Assembly: GCA_001683735.1 (NCBI GenBank)
Contig: LUGG01000009.1
Span: 62,001-126,000, forward strand
Origin: Grifola frondosa
Lineage: Eukaryota; Basidiomycota; Agaricomycetes; Polyporales; Grifolaceae
DNA length: 64,000 nt
Reading direction: 5' to 3'
Shown one piece after another: positions 23,975-36,125 of this stretch. Position 1 is the first letter of the stretch. Every line of letters starts with the position of its first letter. The notes under the pieces are model-generated. The model had not been told where the DNA came from, made no database searches, and saw only the letters and a program-made list of their open reading frames with translations. Made by a program: the position numbers and the translations under genes.

Positions 23975-25712
23975 TCAATTTTCAAACGCCCTCAGAGCGT
24001 CCCGAACTTCCGCGGCGCCTGGACCCCCTCCAGTCGTATAGATCACATTGCTGACCTCGAAGCCATTGAACTGGCTCGCAGCGCACACGGTGTACGCTCC
24101 CATGCTTTCAAAGCCGAGCCAGTCCCCAACACGGAGCGACATGGGCAGCTGCGTCACAGGGCAAACACAGTCAATTGAATCGCACGTCGGTCCCCACACG
24201 CTGCTCGCCCGCAGTGGCACCGACGCGGGGACGTGGAACGATCCGTTGAGGGATAGCACGAACGGCTGTGGGACCTGATGGTCGAAGAGGATGCAATTGA
24301 ACGCTCCATAAACGCCGTCGTTGATGTAGTCTAAGGTTGCACATTTGTCAGCAAATATTGACAGGCGGTGCGAATGCGCCGGAGAAATACAACGTACACA
24401 TCACGCTGGGCTGCTCTGGGTCCCCCATGTCCCCATCCTGTGATCCATGCTCGACCCCAGGAGGCGCACGCCGTGCAATTACATTCGCTGCCAGGCTGAA
24501 CGCCTTGGCGACGTAGTACCTGCCGGGCTCAGCTATAAGCTTGATGTGCTGTCGCTCTGGGAAGTAGCGATTGATCGCATCGGTGAGAATGGAAGCCGAC
24601 GCTTCAAACGTCGCATCCTCGAAACCGCCGCCGACGTCGAGGAGGCTAAACTCATACCCGGATTCCGTACCCATGTCAAACACAGCACGCGCGCGCATAA
24701 CGGCATCTTCGAACGCGGACGAGTCGTAACACCCGCTTCCCACATGGAAACTGACGCCGATAACGTCCAGGTTCAACTCCTTGGCCTTTCCCAGCAGGGC
24801 CGGGACAGTGACAAGCGGGGCGCCAAACTTCAGTCCGAGCCGGCACAAGCTCTTCGAATCGTCGGTCAGGATGCGCACCACCAGCTTCGCCCCGGGTGCA
24901 CCCGCGCAATCTTGTATAGCTCGTCGGTGTTATCGAAGGTCATCATGCTCACACCCGCCTTCGCGGAACTACGAATGAACGACGTGGCCTTGCACGGGTT
25001 GGCGAAGATGATGCGCGATGGATCGACGCCAATTTGCAGCACTTGCGAGATCTCGCCGTTCGACGCGCAGTCGAACCCTGTTCCGAGCGCCGCGAGCAGG
25101 CGCAGCACATAAGGGTCCGGGTTACACTTCACCGCTACATGACGCGAAGATAAGTTAGGAACAGATGGAGTACGCACGAGGCAAGCCGGACTCACCGTAG
25201 TACGGTTCAATGTCGGGGAGATACTTCTTCCATCGCTCGTGCTGTTTATACACGTAGCTGAGATCCGCTACGAAGAATGCTTTTTCGGCATCGGCTTCGC
25301 CGACAGAGGCAAGCTGGAGGGCATTCATCACCCCGTTCCTGAGATGGACGTCCGAGTGTCCACGCATGAGAGGCGGAAGCCCAGGGATAGTCACCTCATC
25401 ATCGTAGTGGTGCTCCGGGTCTTTTGGGGCAACCGCATGGGTGTTGTCGTGGCCGTGAGCGGCGTGCGAAGGGGAAAGCAATCCATTTACAATCACATTG
25501 GTGAGATATTTTCCGTGATGAGGACGGGAGAGAGGCGAAGAAAGAGAAGGAGAACAGGAGACGACATCGACATCGTAGTCAAAGTCAACAGGGCAGTGCG
25601 CCGCGAGGATCTCGAGTTGAGACATTCGGTCCGATTCGAGAGTTGGTTCTGGCGAACCGTTGAAATCTAGGTCTAGATCTATAGCTGGATGATCTGCGAG
25701 TGAAGCCGGCAA
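23975..25712 (-). CDS. odc: Ornithine decarboxylase
   Basis: PLP-dependent decarboxylation of ornithine to putrescine, the first step of polyamine synthesis, in the cytosol. An N-terminal extension of about 140 residues with little conservation precedes [20 protein letters not shown]. The PLP-lysine motif [10 protein letters not shown] is rebuilt across an intron (about 25134-25197). Then come [18 protein letters not shown], the glycine loop LLDVGGGFE and [18 protein letters not shown] second intron (about 24332-24397) lies before [18 protein letters not shown]. The catalytic cysteine motif is [10 protein letters not shown]. One frame change lies at 24890-24893, where four G on the coding strand should be five to join HPG to [13 protein letters not shown]. 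All active-site motifs are present, so the enzyme is probably functional. An alternative start at [11 protein letters not shown] would shorten the extension. Confidence 0.95.
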
Positions 25713-26904
25713 ATGAGGGCTTGACGATTGTCGAAAGAACAGAGGGGTGATCGTCGAGAAAATATTCCGTGTTCGTACAAGTTATCGCTAACCCGAATTA
25801 CCGAGCCTACCGCCGCGGTCGCAGAGACGAGCCGGGCGGGTTAGGTACGGTAATGATGAGGTCTGCTGCAGGCGACAAGGGGTTCCCCGCTCCCTGGATA
25901 GCGAGGAAAGCGCTTGAAGGGATATGAAGAAAGTGTAGGGAGAAAAATGCAGAGAGGCGCAAAGACGAGGCCTGATGAAGGTCCGCAGTGATCTGATCGC
26001 AATCGATGGATTCGAGTCCTGTCAGGGGGGTTCGCCTGGAGGACGTAAGATCAGCCGGTACTAACAAACCAAGAGGTTAATGAGAGGATTACTGACCCCG
26101 AACGGATGACCACCTGGAGGTTCAAAAAGAAATCAGTATGGGGTCAAAGGTCGGGAAGGAGTGAGGAAAAGAGTCATCGAAAGTGTGGCCCATTAGTCAA
26201 GCCACATTCATGACAGCTTCGCCATGCATAACTTGGGTCATGCGCGCTGTGCCACTCGATGGCCACGTAAAGTAGTTCAATGCCCCCAGCAAAGAGTCCA
26301 ATGTCCCTCCCTGGCGATTCTGGCCACCAAAAATTCTATATGACAGTCACCACAACCACACCCATTTTCTGCCTTGGCAAATCGCTCTAAGAAAATCTGA
26401 ACGGTTACTTACTCGAGGGTCAACAGACGAAGATCGTCGTTTCTCGCTTGGTCAAAAATGGTGCAGTAGACGTTTTCTGTGTCGTAGCTCAAGAAGCGAT
26501 ACGACAACAGAAAAGACGAAAGAAAACAAGGTCTCCCTTTGTGAGGGGTACGTTCAGGCTCAGGAGAAGAAGAAGGAGGGAAATGCAGGAACTGCTTTTT
26601 TTCATCGATTACCACGTCGACAATTAACCTATCACAGTTCTTCGGCGTTCCCCGAAAACATCCATTCTCATTGGTCCGTGCGCCTTCTCGGGTGGGAACA
26701 TTTCAGAATCTCTCTCCGCGAAAAACATCAGTTACAATACGTCATAAAAAGCGATTCCTATCAAAGCCCTCTAGGACAACTAGTTCCATCTTACTTGCAA
26801 ATTTATATGTATACTGTATACTACTGCACACATATCTCGGTAGAGATTCATGAGTTCAACGCCTGTATCATGGCTGTCCGGAATTATTCTCTACCAGGAC
26901 CTTT
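25713..26904. other. Spacer, ornithine decarboxylase promoter and leader region
   Basis: Lies between the end of PTPA and the start of ornithine decarboxylase, both on the minus strand. Two short minus frames (26067-25807 and 26615-26409) could be upstream open frames in a long leader, but nothing supports their expression. No RNA gene or repeat recognised. Confidence 0.35.
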
Positions 26905-28416
26905 CTAACGTCTGGGTGCAGGAGGCGGCGGCGGGCCCATATCAGAAAGCGGCCGCAGACTGGTACTGGCAGTAGGCCCAAGTGGCATACGGCCAGGTAC
27001 AATTGGACCTCGCTGGTGCGCGTGTGAATGGTTTCCATGGAAGGGTGATGCGTTGAGGCTGCGCGGAGGAACGGACGATAGATGCGCCGCAGCAGTGGGA
27101 TGTCGCGTGGGCGTCCCAGGGAGAGAACGATGAGTGGAGCTGGTAGCGTACAAGGAGGGGAGAGAGGGAGGTGCGAAAGTAGTTGGTGCATAAGCGTGAG
27201 TTGGAGCATGTGCGTGGGCCTGAGTATAGGTCTGTGTGTGCTCATGGGGAACATCCCAATCCAGCAGTCCGCCTAGGGGGATGTGCTGGACCACAACACG
27301 CTTTCCTAGCACTTCTGCCTGGGTGTTCCAGGAGATCGTAAGTAAAGTGGCATTGTGCTAGCAGCGGAATGGGAAATTTTACCTCGTACATCTTGAAGAG
27401 TCCTGAATTGACTTTCGACCAGGTGGCAACGCCGATGGCAATCGAATACAACTGGGAAGAGTGTTCGTGGAATGGTCCTTGTTTGACCTCAAGGATCCGC
27501 ATAATAGACATAAAATATAAATTTGTCGGAGGTAACGGCCGCTGCAGCACTGCCGATACGGGAATTTCCGTCTGATCTGCAAACGAACTTGTCAATCACA
27601 GCGAAATCATAGTATGCGAAACACACGCACCGCGCAGCTGAGCGCTACCAAACACGTAGGTCAAGAAACTGTAATCGTCAAGACCCCACACGCCATGGCT
27701 ACCCGCAGGCTCGAGCCTGTACGTATCCTGCAAGCGCCAACACAACCGGAGATAACGCACGAAGACACATAACACGAGCTCGCGCTCTGTCGGAGGCTCC
27801 GGGGTAAAAAAGCGGATAAGGGTGAGGCAGACAGAAGGAGGGCGAAGGAGGCCTCGTGTCCGGTGCCGTAGTCCATCCGGATGGGCGATCCGAACCCTGT
27901 TACGAGGTAGGGCGTGAGGAAGGGTACGGCGGCATGTAAGGGAGGAGGGAGGAGCGTGTGGAGTAGGGCTGTTGCTTGCTAGTCGAATCTCACACGAGGT
28001 TCACATGGATAAAATGAGTATAATGCTCACAGATTCCAATCTCTTTCCCCAGGTACGAAACGCAAGGTTTCCGAAGCGCTGTGGGGTTGGTAATGGCGGA
28101 ATGTCATCTATCCATCCGTCCAGCTGTCTAAAAGAGACACCATAGATACAGTCGCCTGGTAAACCGCACAGACGTGAGACAAGGACAGCGCCGTAATTGG
28201 TAGTCTCACCTCGCTGAGAGAAGGATCCAAGAACGGTAAGGTGTAGCCTACGACCGACTCGCAGAGGCGTCGCAAGAATAATCCGTAGTCTTGGTATCCG
28301 CGAGTAAATTTCCACGCTTCGACGTCTTCATCTGAGCGAATCTTTGGCGTGGGCGCGTCGTCAGGACGGAGGTCGGACAAAGAGATGTGGCGAAGAGCGG
28401 GAAGATCAGCAGACAT
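26905..28416 (-). CDS. PP2A phosphatase activator PTPA (Rrd/Ypa family)
   Basis: Peptidyl-prolyl isomerase that activates PP2A-type phosphatases. The start MSADLPALRH (28416) leads to EDVEAWKFTRGYQDYGLFLR and then WIDDIPPLPTPQRFGNLAFR. GFGSPIRMDYGTGHEASFALL is followed by a leucine-rich run ending WGLDDYSFLTYVFGSAQLR. Next are a segment reading QLYSIAIGVATWSKVNSGL and, after an intron, EVLGKRVVVQHIPLGGLLDW. All are hallmark PTPA blocks. The C-terminus adds about 110 residues rich in His, Thr, Ala and Pro, ending PPPPPAPRR, unlike the short tail of yeast Rrd1. Two apparent one-base losses lie near 28123 and near 27829. The gene is divergent from Ku70. Identity is secure; the exact exon ends are approximate. 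Confidence 0.92.
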
Positions 28417-28740
28417 GAGTGCAAACTATTGATACAGTGCGTGGTTAAGCAGAATACACAGATTTTGGACCTAGCAAAATGACACGAAGATTACAGGTTA
28501 GGCTCCTCAACGTTTCAACTTGAAGAGCACAAGGTGTGTTTGGAGTGCGAAGCACGTGATGTCGTCGCGTGTGGCGATCCGGGTGGCAAGCTGTGGCAAG
28601 TCGCGTCGTCTCAACTTGACCTGCATCGCTAACTCCTGTGCAGAAGATTTGCGACATCAGGCCATTTTCCAGCTTAAATCGAATCAAATTGGTACACAAA
28701 ATATCAAATACGTTTCTGTGCTTAAAGACCCACCCTCAAA
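28417..28740. promoter_or_regulatory. Divergent promoter region, PTPA / Ku70
   Basis: A spacer of 324 bp separates the start codons of PTPA (leftward) and Ku70 (rightward), so it must hold both promoters and leaders. No TATA box or palindromic operator stands out. Confidence 0.5.
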
Positions 28741-31700
28741 ATGGCACAGTACGATGAATGGACTAAGATTGAAGATGAAGAGGAGGAGGAGGAACTCCAA
28801 GACAACTCTGTAAGCCTTCTCCGAAGCAACATTTTCCATTAATGTTATATTGACCCCATTTTGCCCAGTTTTATGAGGGTAAAAAGGACGTCATCCTCTT
28901 CTGCATCGACTGTTCGCCGTCAATGCTCGAATTGTACGATGATCCGAGATACGAAGACGTGAAGACATGCCATCTGCAATCTGCTCTCGAAGCGGCTGCG
29001 CAGATACAGAAAAGGAAGGTTGTTGTGGGTCCAAGCGATTCTGTCGGCATTATGCTTTTCAACACAGTACGACCATTGCTCTTCACGCGTCTCTGACAGA
29101 TGAGACATCTGATGGATATGACTTCTCTGTAGACTCGAATTAACGAGAATCTTGGGTCCATGTCAGAAATTAAGAAGGGCACCTTTGTATTCCAACCAAT
29201 CAGCGTAATTGATGCGCCTAAAGTTTTGGAACTAACACAGCTCCTAGACGGTAAGTGCATCAGCCGCGCCGCTTACTCTTACTGAATGTGATATGACAGC
29301 CGCGAGAGAGAATCCCAACTTGTTGCGCGAGACATTTCCTCCATGGACAGATAAGCGGGTGCCCATGGGTGATGTGTTCACTAGTTGCAACTGGGTCATA
29401 CGTGATGGGTATTGTTCTCTTTCCTCATACAATATCGCAAGCACTATATTGATGTACGATGACAAGGGCTCCGAAAACTGCCACCAAGCGTGTTTTTCTC
29501 ATTACCGACGAGGACTCACCACACCTAACATTGCCAGCGAGCGATTACTCATTTCTGCCAAAACAACCCTCGTGGTAAGCACATTCTGAAGGCGTTTGCT
29601 CCATTGATATATGAATGGTGTTTGTTGCCATAGGATCTCGTGCAGGCAGGAGTGAATGTAGAGCCGTTTTTCATCAGCACCGAAGACAAGCCATTTGACG
29701 TCTCCAAATTCTATTCTGTACGTTCATTTCCCCCCCTCTTCTGTGAAGTCTCATTAGCCATGTATAATTCGATGTGCAGTCCGTTCTCCTTCCAACGAAC
29801 CTCAACGAATCCGACGAATGCAGACTCCGAGAACCCTGCGGTCCTACCGGAATCGATATCAATATCTCGAATTGACGAGCTTCTCACACAAATGCGATTT
29901 CACGAGGTGGCAAAGCGCGCACAGTTCAGCATATCGTTTCAACTCGCGAAGGGCTTCGTCATCGGAGTCAAGGGGTATGTCTATTTCCCTTCGGATTGTG
30001 AGGATTTCAAATATGACTTTGACGGCTGTTGATCAGATATGGGCTGGTAACGGAGCAGAAAAAGGGGGCCTACAAGTACTTCGCTGACCTAGGTGGCAAA
30101 ATGGAAGTTGCCACACCGCGCACGGTCTACGTTGACGAGGTATGGCTTGTGTACAACCTTTCTTGAACCAATCCTGAGACGTGGTGATAGGAGCGAAATG
30201 TAGAAGCGGACAAGACCAGGATTGTGTATGGCATGGAGTTGGGTGCGACCGCTGCCACTGAGGAGGCTGAAGGCGAGGCAGAGAAGAAGGGTTTTGGGAC
30301 ACGTTCAGTGTCTCTTGGCAGCCGTGTCTTCTACAATGCTGATGAAGTTCGCGCGTTCCGGACTATGGGCATGGAGCCAAGTGCGTTTGTTTTTCTCAAA
30401 CCTTATCTCGCAATCCACTGCTAATCCACAGGATAACATATAGTCATCAAGTTGTTGGGCTTTAAGAGCCGCAAATCCCTCGTATTCGAAGATAACGTAA
30501 AGCATTCGTTTTTCATCTACCCTGATGAGATGGTTAGAAATATGTATATCTTATTTATGGCCTGTCTGATAATGTGCTTCGTTCAACAGAGCTATTCTGG
30601 CAGCAAGCGTACTTTCAGCGCCCTCTTGAAAACTATGCTCAACAAGAAGAAGATCGCGCTCGTTCTTGCGCTCACACGACGCAACTCGTCTCCCATCTTC
30701 TGTGCAATGCTCCCACAGGCGAGTCCATTCATTTCACTGCTGGTGATACTGTCAAACGCACGGGACCACGGTCACGCTGATGCTACAACTCAACGTCCAT
30801 TTACTTGATGACTAAAAATTGCTTCGTCAACTAATGTATTTGAATGGAATGTAGGCCGAAAAGGTCGAAGAAACCGGATGGCATGAACCACCGGGCTTCC
30901 ACCTCATTCCGCTCCCTTTTGCGGACGATATCCGGGCCGCCCCTATTGAGCAGTCTGTACGCGGTTAGTATTTTTTCAATGGCACTCTCATGAAACTGAC
31001 CGCTGATACCTGATCGTCGCAATTCCGACCCGGTCCCTTGGGCCTCTCATGTTGATATGCTGCATATCGTCGGTTGTATGTGCCTAGCCTCGGACGAGCT
31101 GAAGGACGCCGCACGCAAATGGATAGACAAACTCAACGTGAAGAACGGGTCGTATCCACCCGATTCGTACCCTAATCCCGGTAGGCCTGGATCCCTGTGC
31201 CTGTCCTCTGGAATCAACTGCGTGTGCACAACTAACGTACTTCGTTTAACCTTTCAGCTCTCGCGTACCATAATGCTCAGCTGGAAGCTAGTGCATTCCG
31301 CGAAGAATTCGATCCAGAGTCGTTTGAGGATCTGACGGAACCAAAATACGACATGATCCATAAGGTCGGTGTTTCGTATCTGTCCCCTAGTCGAAGCAGG
31401 TTTTCACGTAACAGGTACAACGTTACGCCGACTCTTCACCGATCATCAATGGTATTCAATGGTGTCATCAATCCTGGAATAGCGGGCGGGGGATTCATGA
31501 AAAAATGGAAAGAGACACTCCTCCAGGATGAATCTGCTAATACGGTGATTGTGACCGCCGGGTCGAAACGAAAAGCGGTATGTGCTTCGAGTTTCTGTGC
31601 ACTGTTCTTTTCCTTCGTCCTTTGTGCCTGACAAGCAGCTGATGACGCTTCGTATCACACAGGACATCAGCGTGGATGAAGCGGAGATCCGGAGTAAGCA

Positions 31701-32170
31701 TGAAGTTGGAATGTTGGGCAAGGTACGTGGCATCACCAAGGCGGTGGACAAGACTAGGCGATATATGTCGTCTAGAGTCCCCCTTTTTCTTGATTGACGG
31801 CATCTTCTGACCTGTTGTATTTTCCAGCTCCGCGTTGACCAGTTGAAGGTAAAGCTCCCCTCATCATGCGACTTGAGCGGTTCGATGCATTCGGATGCCC
31901 GGGGAGCTGATCACACGGTGGTTGCCAAGTTCGCTGGATCCTCACATTGATGGTCGAACTTGACGACTCCCCTGTGTCACGCGGACCCCGCGGCAGTGGA
32001 CTTCATCGAGTCCTGTGTGAACTGATCTCATCGTTGGTCCTGGACTAATCACTCTTCTCGGTACCTTTACTTCCCATAAGGATTTTCTGAAGAGCAAAAG
32101 CCAACCTGTTTCTGGCAAGAAGGCTGACCTGATAGAGCGTGTCGGCGAATGGTTGGACACACACTCATAG
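28741..32170 (+). CDS. ku70: Ku70 DNA end-binding subunit
   Basis: Forms the Ku heterodimer that binds double-strand ends for non-homologous end joining and telomere maintenance. The start MAQYDEWTKIED (28741) has a Glu-rich N-terminus, then a vWA-like domain with DVILFCIDCSPSML and VGIMLFNT. The beta-barrel region contains FFISTEDKPFDVSKFYS, SVLLPTNLNESD and KGAYKYFADLGGKMEVATPR. Later blocks are FYNADEVRAFRTMGMEP, PPGFHLIPLPFADDIRAAPI and ARKWIDKL. A C-terminal SAP domain (LRVDQLK, then DFLKSKSQPVSGKKADLIER) ends WLDTHS. About a dozen introns occur; one has a GC donor (30719-30854). Indels are inferred near 29524 (-1) and 29817 (+1), with perhaps another between 31410 and 31490. The identity is beyond doubt. 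Confidence 0.95.
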
Positions 32171-32722
32171 GTATCCCATCCAAGTCAGTGCTTCACGCGG
32201 ACCACGGCTTTATTCTGGTCAACGTTCTCAGGATCCAATCATAGGGTGCACTGGAAATACGACGGTTTTCGGGTTATTATCGGACAACAATTGCCTCTTG
32301 TCAAACTGTGGGTATGAATCTCGACGGACTTTATGTTAATAGCTTGTCGGTGCCGGTGGGCCCTTATAATAGTACACGGCTGGTTGGATTTGGATAAATC
32401 ACTGTCATTATTTTCTCACAATATATACTCGATATCTGTTCTCGCCTTCCACGCGCTGCGTGTTCATGGGAGCTTTAGATTGTCAACTGAACAATTCAGT
32501 TGATTGATAAGATAAGATGAAGATGGCGCAATTATTCGCTCTCCTCAGCTTATCTGATAACTCGGCACCCCGAGCTCATCCACAGCACAGTCAGGCTCGG
32601 ACATCATCTCCCGACAAGTTTCGCTAAGGAATCCTGTGCCTTCAGTTTGTATATTCTCTAGCATTGGACATCGCTCTTCAGCAGGGTTTTTTAATTCTCA
32701 TTACTTTCCAGCAATCATTAAA
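32171..32722. other. Spacer, glutaredoxin promoter region
   Basis: Lies between the Ku70 stop and the glutaredoxin start. An AT-rich part with TGATAAGATAAGATG near 32504-32520 contains GATA cores, which could be sites for GATA-type regulators. That is inference only. Confidence 0.35.
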
Positions 32723-33561
32723 ATGGCGACAGTTCTCCCGCCCAACTTCCATGAAGTATTATTCTCCCGACCATTTTCAGTCCCTTTTATCAGAGGATCT
32801 ACAGAGAGTGTCCTTGATCAATTTCTGGGCACCGTGGGCGAACCCATGCAAACAAATGAATGAAGTGGTTCTAGAACTTGCCAAGAAGTATCCTCAAGTT
32901 CTAACATTGCAGGTGAGCTCGTACCAATGGAAAGGGAGGCCAATGTGACTCAGTTTCACGGTCGCAGGTGCAAGCGGAGACGCAGTCTGACATCACTGAA
33001 TCATTCGATATCGAAGCGGTACCATCTTTTGTGATATTACGGGTTTGTAACAGTTACTCAAGTTGGCTATGCGAATGTATTGACATTATCTTCTTTCAGG
33101 GCCATACCCTCCTTGATCGAATAGCCGGCGCAGATGCAGCTACACTTACTGAATCAATCGCCAAACATTCCCCGTGCCCATCTTCTGTTACGCCCCTCTC
33201 CGATACCGACCGCTCTCCTGCTGCACCTGACGTCTATTCCGACAAGCAGGAGACCCAGGAGGAACTAAACCAGCGCCTGCGCAGCCTCATGGGGAAAGAC
33301 AAGGTTATTCTCTTCATGAAAGGCAGTCCAGATCAACCTCGATGCGGCTTCTCGCGGCGAATGGTTGCGCTGCTACGCGACCAGGGAGTGGAATTTGGCA
33401 GCTTTGATATCCTGGAGGACGAGAATGTGAGAGCAGGGCTGAAGGTGCTCAATAACTGGCCCACGTTCCCGCAGCTAATCGTGAACGGGGAATTTGTTGG
33501 AGGGTTGGACATCGTGCAGGAGATGGTCGACAACGGCGAGTTTAAAGAAATCTTGGTCTGA
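32723..33561 (+). CDS. grx4: Monothiol glutaredoxin with thioredoxin-like domain (Grx3/Grx4 type)
   Basis: Binds a glutathione-coordinated iron-sulfur cluster and acts in iron sensing and delivery. The start MATVLPPNFHEV (32723) is followed by SPDHFQSLLSEDLQRVSLIN and then FWAPWANPCKQMNEVVLELA, the degenerate thioredoxin active site. After introns come ITESFDIEAVPSFVILR and GHTLLDRIAGADA, then a linker and the glutaredoxin domain: KVILFMKGSPDQPRCGFSRR holds the monothiol CGFS site, and NWPTFPQLIVNGEFVGGLDI the glutathione-binding region. It ends EFKEILV. One extra T near 32762-32763 breaks the frame between HEVL and SPDHFQ; removing it restores the family sequence. Normal length for the family (about 240 residues). 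Confidence 0.95.
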
Positions 33562-34047
33562 ATGTATTGATATTGTTTGCTAGAGCTGTTTTCATGTGGC
33601 TTTGTATATGACCCCCTCTACATATTACGGTTGTTCATCTGATACGCTGTCGCTTGTAACGGATGGATTGGCGACCTGGACTTCCACGCCAGATAAATCC
33701 GGACCATGTCGCGTCAGCGATTCTGGGTTCATTGACCTGCTGCAGAAGCAACGAAGGTCTCGAAAAGAAAGACTCAGAATCTCATTACTCCACTTCAGTA
33801 TAACTGATCTATGAGCCTAATGATATCCTTACGACAATAGCCGGACCTTCATAGATGCAATGGTGTGTAAATTCTGCCTTACCTCCGAGCTGAAGAGGAA
33901 AACCATCAAAGTTAAACGCCACACATTATATAACCACTTCCAGGGCGTCTAATCGGCAGCTTCTGCTCATAGGCCTGCGAGGACGTCATATTAGTGTCGA
34001 CTGACAAGTACCCACCATCTTAGGCGAAGAAATCGGTTTCTAATTGT
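33562..34047. other. Spacer before the F-box gene
   Basis: 3' flank of the glutaredoxin gene and promoter side of the F-box gene. A 72-codon plus frame (33596-33814) has no recognisable content. Nothing else seen. Confidence 0.4.
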
Positions 34048-35456
34048 ATGTGCTTAACCATTAATCGTATTTATGTAGGACTAATCATGCATAACAAGTA
34101 CATGTCCAGAGTAAATTTAAAGCGCCTACTTCGAAAGCTCGCAGCGGGCATACGGCATCTCCAGAAAACAACTCCCGTCAGCCCCAGCAATCCTCATCTC
34201 CCTCTAGAAATCACCGACTATATCATATCATTCGTCTCCAATCGCGCCACACTTCGAATCTGCGCTCTTGTATGTCGTGCTTGGCTTCCGGCCAGCCGAT
34301 ATCATCTGTTCCGTCAACTTGTCGTTTCGGAACGTATGTCCAAATTGTTGCCGCGCAATATTCGCCGCAACTCCTCTATACTTCGATATCTCGATCTTGT
34401 CGAAGAACTGCACTTATTAGGCTTTGCAGACAGTCCTCCTGCCGGGCATATCTATACTCCTCCATTCGTAGAGGCCATACAGCTCCTTGCACCACACCTC
34501 TTGAAGCTGCGATCGATGCGACTGCAGTTTCATTCCCGTTGCTTCACGGCGCCGCTTAAGCCCAACTTCTTCACGTCTCTCAAACGACTGGAGCATGTCA
34601 CGGAGCTGGACCTACGTGATATCTACTTTCTCGATATACTGGACTTCCAGCGGATTGTCTGTTCGTTCTCACATCTTTCCCACCTGTCTCTGATTGGCGT
34701 GACTATTCCCGCGCCAGAAATGTGGTGCAAACAGCATGATCTGGATCTGCGACTGGTCTCACTACAGGTGCAGACATGCGACCAGGGACTGTCTCTGCCG
34801 TGGCTTCTAGGCATGCTCTTGAAAACATCGTGCTGTAGAACTATCAAGTCCTTTGATTCTCTCGACTATGGCATTGTTTCTGAGCTTCCAGCGGTGATGA
34901 ATGATTGGCTGCAGAGATTGGGGGAGAACCTCGAGAATCTCACGTTACCCGTATCCTCAGGTGGGCTTTAGTTACTATATGAAGAATTTATCGGCCTTTT
35001 TGACCATTTCTTGCAGAATTCGATCTTTCGCACAATGTTGGGCTACGTTCATTGACCCTCTCTTTGGGCGTCTCGCAATTCGGCAGAGCTGTAAGCATGC
35101 TCCGCACAGTCACGTCGGCCCGGATCTCTGAGCTCGTGCTCAACTTGATTATACCTTCCAACTTCCTTTGGACGTGGAAGGACCACAACTTGTTGAATGA
35201 CATGGACAAGACCCTCGCGCAGAGTCTGTTCGCCTCGCTCCGTAATGTCGCAATCCGCCTACATGCGAAGTCCAATGTCAAACCTGAATCACTTGCCTTT
35301 ATACAACGTGAGCTGGATACGTGTATGCGTAATGTCATCTCCGGTAAAATTCTGAGTGTGACGCGGTGTACGTCTTCGTGTCCAGTACCATCTTCTCATA
35401 CTGAATGTGTTACTTCAGGTCCGCCTGTGCATGCTTCCGCCTTTTATAATTGGTAG
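34048..35456 (+). CDS. F-box protein with LRR-like C-terminal half
   Basis: Likely SCF adaptor, target unknown. The start is at 34048, or at in-frame Met codons 34087 or 34102. The F-box reads HLPLEITDYIISFVSNRATL, then RICALVCRAWLPASRYHLFR (residues about 50-90). Irregular leucine-rich blocks follow: LKRLEHVTELDLRDIYFLDI and FSHLSHLSLIGVTIP. A single intron (about 34960-35016, TTGCAG acceptor) joins LPVSS to EFDLSHNVGLRSLTLSLGVS. The C-terminal part has ISELVLNLIIPSNF and FASLRNVAIRLHAKS. The frame is intact throughout, which makes it the reference copy for the two broken relatives at 1922-2990 and 35528-36125. About 450 residues. Confidence 0.85.
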
Positions 35457-35527
35457 CTTGCTGTTACTCGGACTTCTCTCGAAGGAAGTGTTCGATGTCT
35501 CACGAAGTGTGAGATGGATGCATAGTA

Positions 35528-36125
35528 GTGTGCTATAGAGGCAGTGAGTTTCATTTTCGTGTTCAGAAGGGCTTGTACTCCATCCTTACGTTTCCGCCTT
35601 ACCGAAGAAGGTGCCGAGGGACCCACGTCGTCCCGCCGTTTGTACCAGTGATTCAACTTTTTGCGGAACATCTTGTGCAACTACGGTCACTGCGCCTGCA
35701 GTATGACATATATTTATTCCCGGATTTCGCACTCGGCGATGCGTTCTTCATGTCCCTCGCACGGCTTGAGCTCGTCACCGTGCTGGACCTACACGATATC
35801 TACTTCTATTCATTCTGGAACTTGATCTCTCACAGAACCGCAGCCTGTGCTCGCTGGCGTTATGCGTGCGCACATCCTCGTTCTCGCAGTGGGACGCCGC
35901 TGCGCACGTTGCCGCACCGCAGCAGTCCCCGCCAGTGCTGACCATCCAGTCGTTGTGGTCTGGACCGTGCGGAATGGGGCGCTCTGGGGTGACGACAATT
36001 CGGCAGACGGCCTGAAGCGGGTCCTGGCGCGCGGTGAGCTCGCGTCGCCGGACTGCGTCGAGGTCTGCTTGCATGCGAAGTCTATGGCGGTCGTCCCGCG
36101 CAATATCTACGCGACCGCCGTGTAG
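35528..36125 (+). pseudogene. Partial tandem copy of the F-box/LRR gene
   Basis: Immediately downstream of the intact F-box gene, a frame reads VVPPFVPVIQLFAEHLVQLR and ARLELVTVLDLHDIYFY. These match TPPFVEAIQLLAPHLLKLR and KRLEHVTELDLRDIYF of the upstream gene. Further on, VEVCLHAKSM (about 36055-36090) matches VAIRLHAKSN. The F-box itself and the middle are missing or out of frame. It looks like a truncated tandem duplicate that is decaying. Confidence 0.6.

Noticed and set aside
26905..27595. Initial impression of a velvet-family regulator from the GKRVVVQH piece
   Set aside because: The surrounding blocks (IAIGVATWSKVNSGLFKMYE, PPLPTPQRFGNLAFRTWG) are diagnostic of PTPA, and the whole gene fits that family.
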